Shown piece after piece: positions 20,697-31,408 of a DNA stretch of 64,000 nt. The notes under the pieces were generated by a model. It ran no database searches, had not been told where the DNA came from, and was given only the letters and a program-made list of their open reading frames with translations. A program made the position numbers and the translations under genes. How positions within the stretch are numbered: the first letter of the stretch is position 1; every line of letters starts with the position of its first letter. Source of the stretch: Boesenbergia rotunda (lineage: Eukaryota > Streptophyta > Magnoliopsida > Zingiberales > Zingiberaceae); the NCBI GenBank assembly GCA_024364735.1, contig JAGFNQ010005407.1:34320-98319 (forward strand), given 5' to 3'.

Positions 20697-22013
20697 TGTT
20701 GATGCAGTCTGACCCTGATTGTTGTTTTGGTGTTGACATCAATTTTAGTTTAGGTTGATGATTATGATTATGGTTAAGTCCTGATCGGGGATTAGGCATG
20801 GTATGGAAAATGCTAGCTTGGAGGGCTAGGTGTTGGAAAATCCTAACCTGGAGGGTTAGGTGTGGAAAATCCTAGCTTGGAGGCTAGGTGTTGAAAAGTC
20901 CTAATTCGGAAGGGTTGGGTGAAAATTCCTAGCTTGGAGGGCTAGGTGAAAAGTCCTAACTTGGAGGGTTAGGTGAAAAGTCCTAACATGGAGGGTTAGG
21001 TGAAAGAGTCCTGGCTTGGAGGGTCAGGTCCTAGCTTGGAGGGCTAGGTCTGGAAAAGTCCTAATTCGGAAGGGTTAGGTGAAAAGTCCTAGCTTGGAGG
21101 GCTAGGTGAAAAGTCCTAACTTGGAGGGTTAGGTGCAAATTCCCAACTTGGAGGGTTAGGTGAAAAATTCTTAGCTTGGAGGGCTAAGGAGGATGAAATC
21201 CTAGCTTGGAGGGCTAGGTTTGAGTCCCTGGATCGGTCTGGTGACCGATCAGGGAAGTTGGCATGCTGCTCCTTCGTGGATCGGTCCGGTGACCAATCCA
21301 GTAATGACTGATCGGTCTGGTGACCGATCAGGGAGCACACAGTGAGATTGGGAGCCTACTATGAGGCTCCTGATCGGTCCGGTGACCGATCAGGGAGCAG
21401 GCCGTTGCCTTGCTGCTTGGCTCCTGATCGGTCCGTTGACCGATCAGGGAGCAGGCAGCTTCCTCACTGCCTTGTTTCTGATCGGTCTGGTGACCGATCA
21501 GGAAGCACTCAGTGAGTTGAGTTCCCCCACTGATCAGCTCCTGAATGGTCTGGTGACCGATCGGGATCACTGTTCAGACCGTTCTGGTGAACGATCAAGG
21601 GTCGCGGACTCCGTCTTATAACCGATCAGGCTAGAGCCTGATCGGTCAGGGAGCCATCTAATCGGTCTGGTGACCGATCAGGCTTGGGTCACCGCGAGAG
21701 CTGGGAGTCCCAGCAAAGTGGTGGATCGGTCTGGTGACTGACCCACGAGCCCTGGATCGGTCCGGTGACCGATCACTTTAATTCAAATTGCACTGTTAGA
21801 CGCTCCGATCGCGTCTGACCGTATCCGATTCTCTGCAGTTGATCTCTGATTCTTGATTTACTGAGTGATATTCTGTTCTAATGCTCTGATTAAGATGCAG
21901 GTGACAGGGAAGGATTCAAACACTCAAGGAGAGTCAATGGAGGCCTTTCCTTGGAGCAGGTTTGTCTGTTTTCCTTCTCAGGTTGCAACTGGCGCTGGCG
22001 CTGGCTGGAGTTG
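20697..22013 (+). repeat. 3' LTR of B1, left part
   Basis: Starts TGTTGATGCAGTC after the purine tract. Contains the mini-hairpin array (20811-21219) and the GATCGGTC array (21230-21775). Compared with the 5' LTR it has one extra palindrome unit near 21420-21465 and lacks another near 21680, so array copy number has changed since insertion. It is interrupted by a solo LTR. Confidence 0.9.
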
Positions 22014-25000
22014 TGATAAGTACCATTTTTGTGATTATTTTAGATATTAAAATCCATGTTTGACCTATGTTTTTATTGCTTAATTATGATTTTACCCTAG
22101 GTTTTGGAACTTTATCTTATTTTGGACTTAATTACAAATTTACACATTTTTTGGATTAATTGGCCACTAATTTTCTGATATATTTTTGTAGGCATGAAAG
22201 GATCCTAGACCTAGGGCATACTGGGTCAAACCTGAGTCGGATGTGAACCGGATCGAATTATCAAGCCTACGATTAATCCGGGCCGTCCGATTCAAGAGCG
22301 GCTAGATCTGAGCCATCCGGGACGATCTGAAGCAATCCGAGCTAGGGTTAGGGTTGATCAAGCTCTATGATCAAGATCTGAAGGTTTCATCCCAATCAGA
22401 GCTAAATCAGCCGTTGGATCAAGCAAGGAGGGTTCTAGAGCGTCCATTCACAGATAGAGTTGATCTGGACCATCCGTTGCACATCTGGAGGATCCGAGCT
22501 ACCACAAGGCAGATCCTGACCCCAGATCATCATCATAAAAGTTTGGCTTCAATCAGAGCAAGATCAGCCGTTGGATCTCCTCCGATCGATCTGAGCCGTC
22601 CATTGATTCCTATTTAATCAAAAACGCAGCTGCCTTCTCAGCGTCGCGTTTCCTCGCCGCACTGTTCATCTTCTTCATGTTCTTGGTTTCCTTAGCTGTT
22701 TTTCTTCAATCCAAAGGGGCGCGACCCCTCATTTCTTGCTTAAATTGAATTCTAGGTCATTGGGAAGGCTTCTCGGTGAATTTCCAGCTCTCAATTGCCC
22801 AAGAACAGAGCTTTTGTGAGGTCTCCGGAGCTCTGCCGTTTGGTTTCGTCAACATCGGCTGCGCATCATTTCATCATCTTGAGTAGTTCAGAGGGGTTCC
22901 CTGGAGTGCTCGGATCAATTCCAATCCATCATCGAAGCTGAGTTGAAGGAATTGGATGGGTTTCGGATTTGAGCAGATGTTAGCTGATTTTGAATCGCAG
23001 ATGCCATTTTCCATCGACTTGCTGAGCTTGCGGGTTCGAAGCTCACACTTGCATGACGAACAAGGAGGATTCGAGCTAGGGAAGGATTGAGGCTTAGATT
23101 TCTTTAGTTAATTTCAGTTTTTAGCTGTTACTTTTCAATTCTATCATTTCTGTTCATTTACTGAATTTCGTATCAGCAGATTAGTTTTCATGTAAGGATA
23201 GTTTCTTTCTCAATTCGAGGTTCATTCTTGAGTGACAGCAGGGGTTCTTGAGCCGAGAGGAGGGATTATTGATAGTTTCCTTAGATAAATTCTGTTGAAT
23301 TAGCTGTAATTTTCAGTTTCGGCAGTTTCCTTACTGTTTCAGAATTTCAAATTAGTTGAGCATTAGTTTCATGATTCGTTTCTGTTTTAATTAGGTCTAA
23401 ATTTTGCAAGTAGTTAGTTAGATAGCTTGTTAGATAGTTCTGTCATAAATCTTCATTGCTTTGCAATCAAATTCATTTCTGAATTTCTGCCCAGCAGTTG
23501 CTGCGCATCAATACATGTTTCCTGAGTGCCAACTTGGTTTCTAATTTTTCAGCTTATCTTGAATTCAATTCGTGTTTAGTTTTAATTCCTGAGATTTAAG
23601 ATAACATTCAGTTTGCCAATGTGTATGATTTAAGGGTGTTTCGCATCTAGACTTATTTCTGCACTTGTGCTCAGTTGCAAGTCAGTTTCTGCACATGTAT
23701 CGATTCTGAATTTCTGAGTTCCTGCACATCCTGCGTATCAGTTTGTATCAAGTTAGGTTGGTTTTCTTAGCTAAATTTACTTTGTAGCTTGTCTTCTTTA
23801 CAGAGCATGTGGATTCAATTTCTGAAGTAAGTTTCAATCTGCTTATCAGTTTTTGCTTCTTGCATACCAGATTTTATTTTCAATTCCTGCCTCTGTATCA
23901 AGCGTATTTCAGTTCTCATGAACCTTACCTGAACCCTTAGATTGAAGAGTTAGATCTCAGTTGTGTTGTTGGGCTTTGCATCAGATTGATCTAAATTTCT
24001 GTATTAGAATTCGGAAGTTTTTCATTTCAGCCCTGCATTCATTCATTTCTGCTCATCATTTTAGTTTCTGAATTATGTTTCACTAGAGCTTGTTTCTGCA
24101 TGTATTGGTTAATGAATCCTGCATCCGAGTTGTTGATTTCACATTTATTTGTTTCACATCAGCTGCTGGTTTGATTTGAAATTAGTTCATAGCTGCATCC
24201 CTGCCCTTTAAGTTTCTGAAATTTTACAGTTTTATTTCTGCAAGTTCTGCAGTGTGTATCAGGAATCTGCCATTCCGTCTTCAAGCTGCTGGAAGCATCT
24301 GAGAAACTATGCAGTCAAGTTCTGCATTAGTTTAATTGGGAATTCTGCATTCCAATAGGAGGCTGCACTTCTTCCTTCAAATCCCTGCCACATGCCTAAA
24401 TTGTAATATCCCTTCTACAGTTAGTATCAGATTTAGGCACTTATCCTACATGTCATGATCAATGTATTTCTACAAGGTTGTGTCAAGTGAAAACTCGTTT
24501 TTGATTAGTGGTCAGTTTGATGAGCAATTAGTTGTCTTGAGTTCCAATTTAGATGAAGTTAAATCCACTTGGCACAGCAACTTTCCTCATTGTGGTATCA
24601 AGTTGTTGCTTGCATTTAGAGTCAAGTTAGGTTTAGGCAGTGACTTGTAGTGATTTGTTTTAGATTACTTAACATTTTTTGGATCCAATTACTCTGCAAT
24701 TGGTTTACACTTAAATCAGATTGTTTACAGATTCAATTAAGTTAATTGGGTTTTCCATTGTTTGAGTTCCCTAAGTTTCCTCTATTTCCATTGCATTTCC
24801 ATTTCTAATTGAACCCAAAAACCCAAATATTTATTTGAAACCCGAAATTCACAAACGACACCTAAATACAAGCGTGAATCACACAACGTCAACTAGCCCC
24901 GAGAAAAATACGACCTGTGGCCCCTATATTACATTTCCATATTTTTGATTGTAAAAGGGTTTCCAGCAGTTATCCAGCAATTCATTTATTCATTTTACAT

Positions 25001-25060
25001 TTAAATTTGATGAGCCCATACATTTCGTGACAACTTTAATTAGTAATTTTGGGCCTACCA
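22014..25060 (+). mobile_element. Solo LTR of a Tat/Athila-like Ty3 element (3047 bp)
   Basis: Starts TGATAAGTACC, ends GGGCCTACCA, and is flanked by a perfect 5-bp duplication AGTTG (22009-22013 and 25061-25065). There is no primer site, coding region or second LTR, so it is what remains after LTR-LTR recombination. The start resembles the TGATAATTAGC start of the minus-strand LTR ending at 50592. It interrupts an otherwise alignable B1 LTR. Confidence 0.85.
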
Positions 25061-25065
25061 AGTTG

Positions 25066-25847
25066 CTGTCTGGGGCTGGTCTGAGGGAAGCTCAGGGAGT
25101 CCAGAAGAGCTCAGTGGTGGCTGGTGGTTGCAGGTGAGTAGCTGGAGGCTGCAGTGAGATGGTGTCACCTTGCGCCAGTGGAGAAACAAAAGGCGTAGTG
25201 GAGTGTTCGATGGAACATTTTTGAGGCTTGAGTTCTTGCTGCGCGATTTGCTTTCTCCACACTGTGCTTGTGCTCTTTGCTGGTCCATCTTCTCTTGAGC
25301 AAGCTACTGTGATCTCTGAAGCAACCATCCCTTGATTGAGCCCTTGGAGAAAGGAACAAGAAGCTTTGAGTTCAACAGCGAGAAGACACGAAGAAAGGGT
25401 TCTTGCGTGAGATCGTCGCTGGGTGGAGCTCGGAAGAATCTTGCTGTGTTCTTGTCTTTGCTAAGTGCTAAGTAAGATCTTTCTTGTGTTTCATTGTGCT
25501 TAAAACTATATCCTTGATTGAAACGCTGTGGAGAGGTTACTCCACTGAGAAGGAGGTTGCTTTCTATCCGGTGTTCACCGGGACTTGATCTGCCGACGAT
25601 CAAGGGATCACCCACCTTAAGGGCACGCCAAGGAGTAGGGGCAAGTTATCCCTGAATCTTGTAAATCCTCTTGTTAGCGTTCTTGTGTTTGCTCATAGTT
25701 TAGGGTTTAGGGTTTAGTTTTCTGCATATACTATGTTTATTGTGCTTCCGCTGTGCTACTAACGATTGAAGTGCAGAAGATTGAAAAGCTTAAAGTCCAA
25801 GTGTTTGGCTATATTCACCCCCCTCTCTAGCCATCCTAGTTCCAACA
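25066..25847 (+). repeat. 3' LTR of B1, right part
   Basis: Continues the B LTR after the solo LTR and runs to TTCCAACA. It includes the CCGGTG/CACCGG (25568-25581) and CTTGATC/GATCAAG (25584-25604) hairpins. Short frames on the minus strand here recur at 11562-12085 because both are LTR copies. Confidence 0.9.
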
Positions 25848-25852
25848 AACAT

Positions 25853-26657
25853 GATCGAGACAAATGCAAAGGCAACTGCAATCCTACAATGCGGCCTAAC
25901 AAAATAAGTATTCAAGCAGATTGGACCATTCGAATGTGCTAAAGAGATGTGGAAAAAACTGATTAACCTACATGAAGAGACTTACAACATCGAGGACTCT
26001 GAAGGAGTGTTGTCCGAATCATCAGAGGAATCGAACAATGAAGAAGAAGATCAAGTAAGCTATCTTGCACTCTTAGTACAAGCACAAGAAGCCAGGACAG
26101 AATCTGAACCCGACCATGAAGTTGAATCCAAACCAGAATCAGAAGATGAGTCTAGATCTGAGACAGCAAGAATCATGAGGGAGATTCCCAATAAGGAATC
26201 AAAAGGTAAAGTTGTAAATTCAAAGTTTAAAAATAATGTAATTTGTTACACATGCAGGGAGAGAGGGCACTACAAAAGTAAGTGTCCTACTCGTAAGATA
26301 CAAATGGCACCACCGACGGCGACAAAGGAACCAGTTTCAAGAGCACGAAAGGACAAAAGTCACATCCAATGCTTCAAGTGCCAGGAGTTTGGGCATTACA
26401 AATATAAATGCACAGATAGAAGAGCCAAAGATCCAGGACAACCTACCAAGACGGGTAACTTTAATTCATATGAAAATCCTCTCTTTACCATGAATGCTGA
26501 TAGTTTAATTAATTACCCTTGGTCAAATTTAGATATGGACACATGCCTAAGTAACTTGATTAAATCATGTATACTAATAAATTCAAATTTCAAAATGTTA
26601 AGACAAGAAAATGAGTCTTTGAAAATTAAAATTTTTGATACTAGAAAAACTAATTAA
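25853..26657 (+). pseudogene. gag: Gag of element A, second part, with two zinc knuckles
   Basis: Continues the gag frame cut at 10266. LQCGLTK is followed by UAA at 25905-25907, then KEMWKKLINLHEETYN. An acidic Glu/Ser-rich stretch leads to two CCHC knuckles, CYTCRERGHYKSKC and CFKCQEFGHYKYKC. Two knuckles are unusual beside B1's one. About 60 codons after the second knuckle the frame ends at 26657 without reaching a protease. Compared with B1, much of the middle of Gag after LINLHE is missing. Confidence 0.85.
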
Positions 26658-29423
26658 TAATCTTGCTAACATAGAAAATCTAGAAATTTTCCCTCATTAT
26701 AATTTTACTTAGTTTTTTATGGTTGGATTTAGAATAGGATAATTTAAGGACAAACGGTTTAATTAAAATTTGAACAACATAGTATTGGGTGGAGGTGAGA
26801 TGATAGTACATTAGGGAAACCCTTCTAATAAGGTCAAGTATGTCCTACTTGGTCTGTTTAGTCTGGTGGAACTAGCCGAAGCTACCGATCCAAGACCCAA
26901 ACTAGTTAGACCAAAATCTTTCAAGAAGTAACTTGAAGATGAATTTTCAGTAAAAGGCTTTGTCAAGGAAAGGGTTGATGATCCAATAAGGCTACAACCA
27001 AAGAAGGCTTAGTGCCTCGCCAAGACCTGGAAGCCAATTATTGAAAACCAAATTCACTTTACTATTGTCAGATTTGAATCTAACACAAATTTTAACTAAA
27101 TCTTAGATACCTTTGTCAATGTTAATCTTGTTTTTTTTTAATACGATTTCTAGTTAACATGCCTTTTATGCCATTAGTTCATTAATGTTTAAAATTATAT
27201 ATTTTCTTTTAAAATTCACTTTAAACTATGATCTAGGACTTGATTAACTTAATTACTGATCAGTCAAACTTGGTTAACATTGAAGTCCCCTAAGGCACTT
27301 AGATAGAGTCAAACGGTACAGGGGGAGTGATTTATTTTTTAAATTTATGCTTAAAAATTCACTATCTTTTAAAATGACCTTTGAAAACTATGCCTTAATC
27401 ACTATTATGTATGTTTACGAAAAGACTTATGCTTTAAAAATTATTTTCATTCCAAATTGATTTTTTTTAAAGTTATCTTCTTGAAAATTATCATACTGTT
27501 ATTCAAAACTATTCGTTTGATTTTAATAAACCCTAAAGACACAGAGGAAGGTCCACTTCATGATCCATAAGGACTCCTAGGATGTGTCAAATTTAGGGGG
27601 AGTTTGAGTCAAAGGAAGAATTTCTGGAATTGTTTTAGGTAATTATTTGTTGTGAAGTTATTAGATAATTCCTTTAATCTGAACTAAACCCTAAAGACTT
27701 AGAGGAAGAATACTTGTCGTCAACAAGCTTCCTAGGACTGGGTCAATTATTGGGGGAGGTCAAATTACATGAATTATTTAATGCAGTGCATTATTAAGTC
27801 CTTTTTGAAAACATATTTTTTTCAAAGTACTATTTTTTAATCATATTTTTTTAAATAATATTTACTTGAGTTGGAGAATTTCCAGGATACTTAGGAAAAT
27901 AACCTTGTAGTCAACAAGGTTTCCTAGGATTGTGTCAGATTGGAAAAGAAACAAAGTCAAGTAAAATATTATCTTTTAAAAATAAGATTTTTCCAAAGTA
28001 TTTATACCTCTCAAAAATTCTAATATTTTTCAAAAGTACTTATACCTCTAAAAAAATCTAATATTTTTCAAAAGTACTTATACGTCTAAAAAATTCTAAA
28101 ATTTTTCAAAGTACTTATGTTTTTCAAATTCATAAAATTTTTCAAAGTACTTATGTTTTAAAGACCATTGTTCAAAAGTACTTGTTTTTTTAAAGTATTT
28201 GCATTTTTCAAAATATTTAAAACAAGTAAACTTATTGATTAAATTTTTTTTTGTTATTTATCATGCATGGACTCAATAAGAATATACACTTGACTCCAAT
28301 TCTATTTTTGAGCATCAATTCTTCATTCTTTCAAAATTTTGTTACTTAGAAATTATCATAATTCTTTACATTATTTTACTTAGGATTAATTTTTGCTCAA
28401 ATTTTTATATTCTCAAGACTCATAAGCTCTTATACACAAACTTTAAATTTATTTCAAAATATATATTTTTTTTAAAAATTCTTTATTGATATATGGCCAA
28501 GGGGGAGAGAAAGAAAATTTTTTAATGTTTTTTATCGCTTTTTCGAAAAGTAAAGCAAAAATTTCTAAGTACTTCAAATTTTTTAAGGGCTAAGTGCTGT
28601 TAAAATTTCATAGTACTGTCAAAATACTTCAAGTGCTTTCAAGTATTTCTAGTGCTTCAAAATTTTCAAAGTATGTCCAAGTGTTTCAATTTTTTTAAGT
28701 ACATGTTTTTTCCTAAGTTAAATTTTCATTAGTAAACAAAATTTGTCTGAGCAAATTTTTTTTTAAATTTTGGCAAATGTTTCTAAGTAAAATTTTTTTG
28801 GTAAAAAACTTGTCTAGAAATTTCTTAAAGATTTTGTTTTTCAAAAATGCCTAAAGTGTTTCTAAACAAATTCTTCTAAGTGTGCAAATTTTTTTTAACA
28901 AATTTTGTCCCAATTCTCAAAGTGGAAACATTTTTAAGGGAAATTTGGCTTCAAAATCTTGCCTACGTAATTTTTTTTTGTAGAATTCTTTTTGCAAAGC
29001 CTTGTAAGTAAAAGTTTTTTTTTAAACAAAATTTAGGCTTGCAAAAGTTTTCAAAATGGAAAATTGTCTAAGTGTAAAAAGTTTTTGTTGATGCAAATGC
29101 TTTTACTCTATTTTTGAAAAACACTATGTAAAAAACTTAGAAGTTTTACAAAAACTCAAAACTCCCTATTAGATATTTTATTCGCCCATGTATGTTTTTG
29201 ATATATGTCAAAGGGGGAGGAAATGTCAAAGTTAAGTGTTTTAAGTGTTTTATAACACAAGTATTCAGGGTTTTAGGGGGAGTATGAGAAATAAAGGATT
29301 TTTTTTAAATCATTATTCTGTTCATAACTGCTATACTTCATTGATTTTTATCTTCTTTTCTTAACTGTTATATGTTTATACTTAACTTTGAATTGTGTTG
29401 CCATAAATCAAAAAGGGGGAGAT
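26658..29423 (+). other. AT-rich 3' region of element A, no pol
   Basis: 2.8 kb without recognisable pol or third ORF. It contains a block shared with element G (26772-27039), degenerate 46-bp tandem units with the palindrome AAGTACTT (27985-28160), and four auxiliary AGGGGGAG-type tracts at about 27596, 28500, 29214 and 29276. The last tract (AAAAAGGGGGAGAT) abuts the 3' LTR. Confidence 0.75.
26772..27039 (+). other. Conserved noncoding block shared by elements A and G
   Basis: 268 bp here and 270 bp in G (48051-48320). Over the last 84 bases I count four differences, clearly closer than the LTRs of the two elements. No frame is open in both copies. It lies just 3' of gag in each element. 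Confidence 0.7.
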
Positions 29424-30789
29424 TGTTGGTGCCGGAAGCACCATATCGAATCTTGTTTTGATATTGGAAAAGGATTCAAAGTTAAGTATTATTGCAGCTC
29501 TAACGATGTTACTCATGTGTGCAGGAAAAGTCCTAGGAACACTAGGCATGAAGTCCTGGTTCTAAGAATTGGGCACTAAGTCCTGACAAAAGGTTAGGCA
29601 ATAAGTCCTGGTCGTGGATTGGGCACTAAGTCCTAGCCGGGGGCTGGGCACCGAAGACCTGGTTTGAGGAATTGGGCACTAAGTCCTGGCCGAGGGCTAG
29701 GTACAGAAGACCTGGTGAGTAAAGCTGGACACTAAGACTTGGTCGCGGATTGGGCATGAAGACCTGGTGAGTAAAGCTGGGCAAAAGTCCAACCGGAGGA
29801 GCTGGTTGACAAATGGTAAATTCTCCTGAGAGGAGTAGATGAGGACGCGTTCCCCTTCAAGGGAACAGTAGGCGTCGGTTCGACCTAGGATTCCATTTGG
29901 CAGACTCGAAGTCAGAACCAAGATAGCTACGGCTGTAAATAATGACTAACACTCTTGCTTTGTTTGTGTTGGAACTAACCTTGGTTGCAGGGACCGAAGG
30001 ATTGTGTTTCTGCAGCTCAGACGCCCCAAAGGAGTGGGGTGGTTTACTGGGCTAGGCGCCCAAGAGGTCCTGGGCACCTAAGGTCAAAGCCAAAATAGCT
30101 AGGAAGCAAGAACGCTTCGAAACCACATTGGGCTAGGCGCCCCAGAGGTCTCGGGCGCCCAATGTCAAAGCCAAACAAACCATCGAAGCAAATCTGCCAC
30201 GAAGCTAATGAACCAGGTCAACCTAGGTGCCCGAGAGGTCCCGGGCACCCCAGTCAGCGCAAGTGCCGAGTCGAAGGGGATAAGCACTGACCGAGCTGTG
30301 GATAGAGGTTCTCGCAGATGAAGGCTTGTGTCAGGCGCCCCCAACGGATCAGGCGCCCCCATGAGCACTATAAAAGGGGGCTCGACCCCAAGGCTTCAAC
30401 ACAACTGCTTTCTAATGCTCCAAAGCTTTTTGTTCAAGCGCTACACCCTGTCAAACTCCGACTTCGAGATTCCATCGTCGACGATGACCCTCTGCTCCGA
30501 AATACGATCCACATCTGGCGTCGGTAACGAAAAGTGTTGCTATTTTCATTTACTGAGATATTCTTGTACTTAAACTTGTAAACCTTTTGCGTGATTATAG
30601 AATTGCCCAAAGTAAATGGTCAAGGACCGTGGGCCTTGGAGTAGGAGTCGACCGAGACTCTAAACCAAGTAAAAAACTAATTGTGTTCCTGTGTGATTTA
30701 TTTGTTTTCGCTGCATTTACTCTTTTCTTAATCCGAAAAAGTGTTAACGATATTCACCCTCCCCCTCTATCGTTTTTCTCGATCCAACA
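29424..30789 (+). repeat. 3' LTR of element A (1366 bp)
   Basis: Starts TGTTGGTGCC after the purine tract and ends GATCCAACA before the duplication CTAAG. Mini-hairpin units lie at about 29545-29790, the GGCGCC zone at 30050-30360 and TATAAAA at 30369-30375. It retains the block around 29795-29920 that the 5' LTR has lost. Confidence 0.92.
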
Positions 30790-31408
30790 CTAAGTCCTGG
30801 TCGAGGACTGGGCAAGAAGACCTGGTCGAGGGTTGGGCATCGAAGACCTGGTTCGAGGAATTGGGCACGAAGACCTAGTCGAGGGTTGGGCACGAAGACC
30901 TGGTCGAGGGTTGGGCACCGAAGTCCTGGACTTAGGGTTTGGGCACGAAGACTTGGTCCGAGGGACTGAGCAACATAGTTGAGCGATGACTAAGGACAGA
31001 AGTAGAGACGGGTCAGGGTTTGGACGTCTCGAGATCCGAGAGTATTGGAGTCTAAGCAAAAGTCCACCCGAAGGACTGGGTTGCAACCGTCTCCGAAAAG
31101 GAGTAGGTGAAAGGCGCGTTCTCGGGGGTGAGAACTTGCGTCGGTTCGACCCAGGGTTTCGGGGAGACCCGAAGTCAGAACCAAGACAGCTACAGTTGTA
31201 ATTCATACTTGTTGTGTTTTTGGGACTAACTTTAGTTGCAGGGTCGAAGGACTGGTCGTCTGCAAGTGAAGGTACTTCACTGGGCCTAGGCGCCCGAATG
31301 GAGACAGGTGCCCGTATGGTTACGGGTGCCCAAGAGTGAAGGCAAAACCCAAAACATAGCTGCGAAGCCACTGAACCAAGGTGGATCAGGCGCTTGTGAG
31401 GTCACGAG
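30790..31408 (+). repeat. LTR A', right part
   Basis: Resumes with CTAAGTCCTGG after element A. It has six or more mini-hairpin units (for example CCTGGTCGAGGACTGGG) and a GGCGCC/GGTGCC palindrome zone from 31280. It is interrupted after GGTCACGAG by the LTR of element C before its TATA box is reached. Its remainder is not recognised in the window. Confidence 0.8.

Larger units (their letters stand above)
10267..25847 (+). mobile_element. Sirevirus B1, complete, inserted in gag of element A
   Basis: The LTRs at 10267-12311 and 20697-25847 (the latter split by a solo LTR) are direct repeats. The target duplication is AACAT (10262-10266 and 25848-25852). Between them lie primer site, gag, pol (PR-INT-RT-RH), a structured spacer, a palindrome array, a split env-position ORF and repeated purine tracts before the 3' LTR. 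Frameshifts and nonsense codons in gag, pol and the third ORF show that it is dead. Confidence 0.93.
8281..30789 (+). mobile_element. Sirevirus A, complete, gag without pol, with B1 nested inside
   Basis: The 5' LTR (8281-9515) and 3' LTR (29424-30789) are direct repeats bounded by the duplication CTAAG (8276-8280 and 30790-30794). Subtracting B1 leaves an element of about 6.9 kb with primer site, leader, gag with two zinc knuckles, a 2.8-kb AT-rich region and a purine tract. No protease, integrase, RT or RNase H is recognisable between gag and the 3' LTR, so mobility must have depended on a partner. This matches the terminal-repeat/Gag-only class of non-autonomous plant elements. Confidence 0.9.

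Noticed and set aside
30790..31371. Minus-strand frame of 193 codons with repeated RPGLRAQ-type units
   Set aside because: It is the antisense of the mini-hairpin array of LTR A'; similar shorter frames occur at 8483-8680 and 29697-29921 for the same reason.
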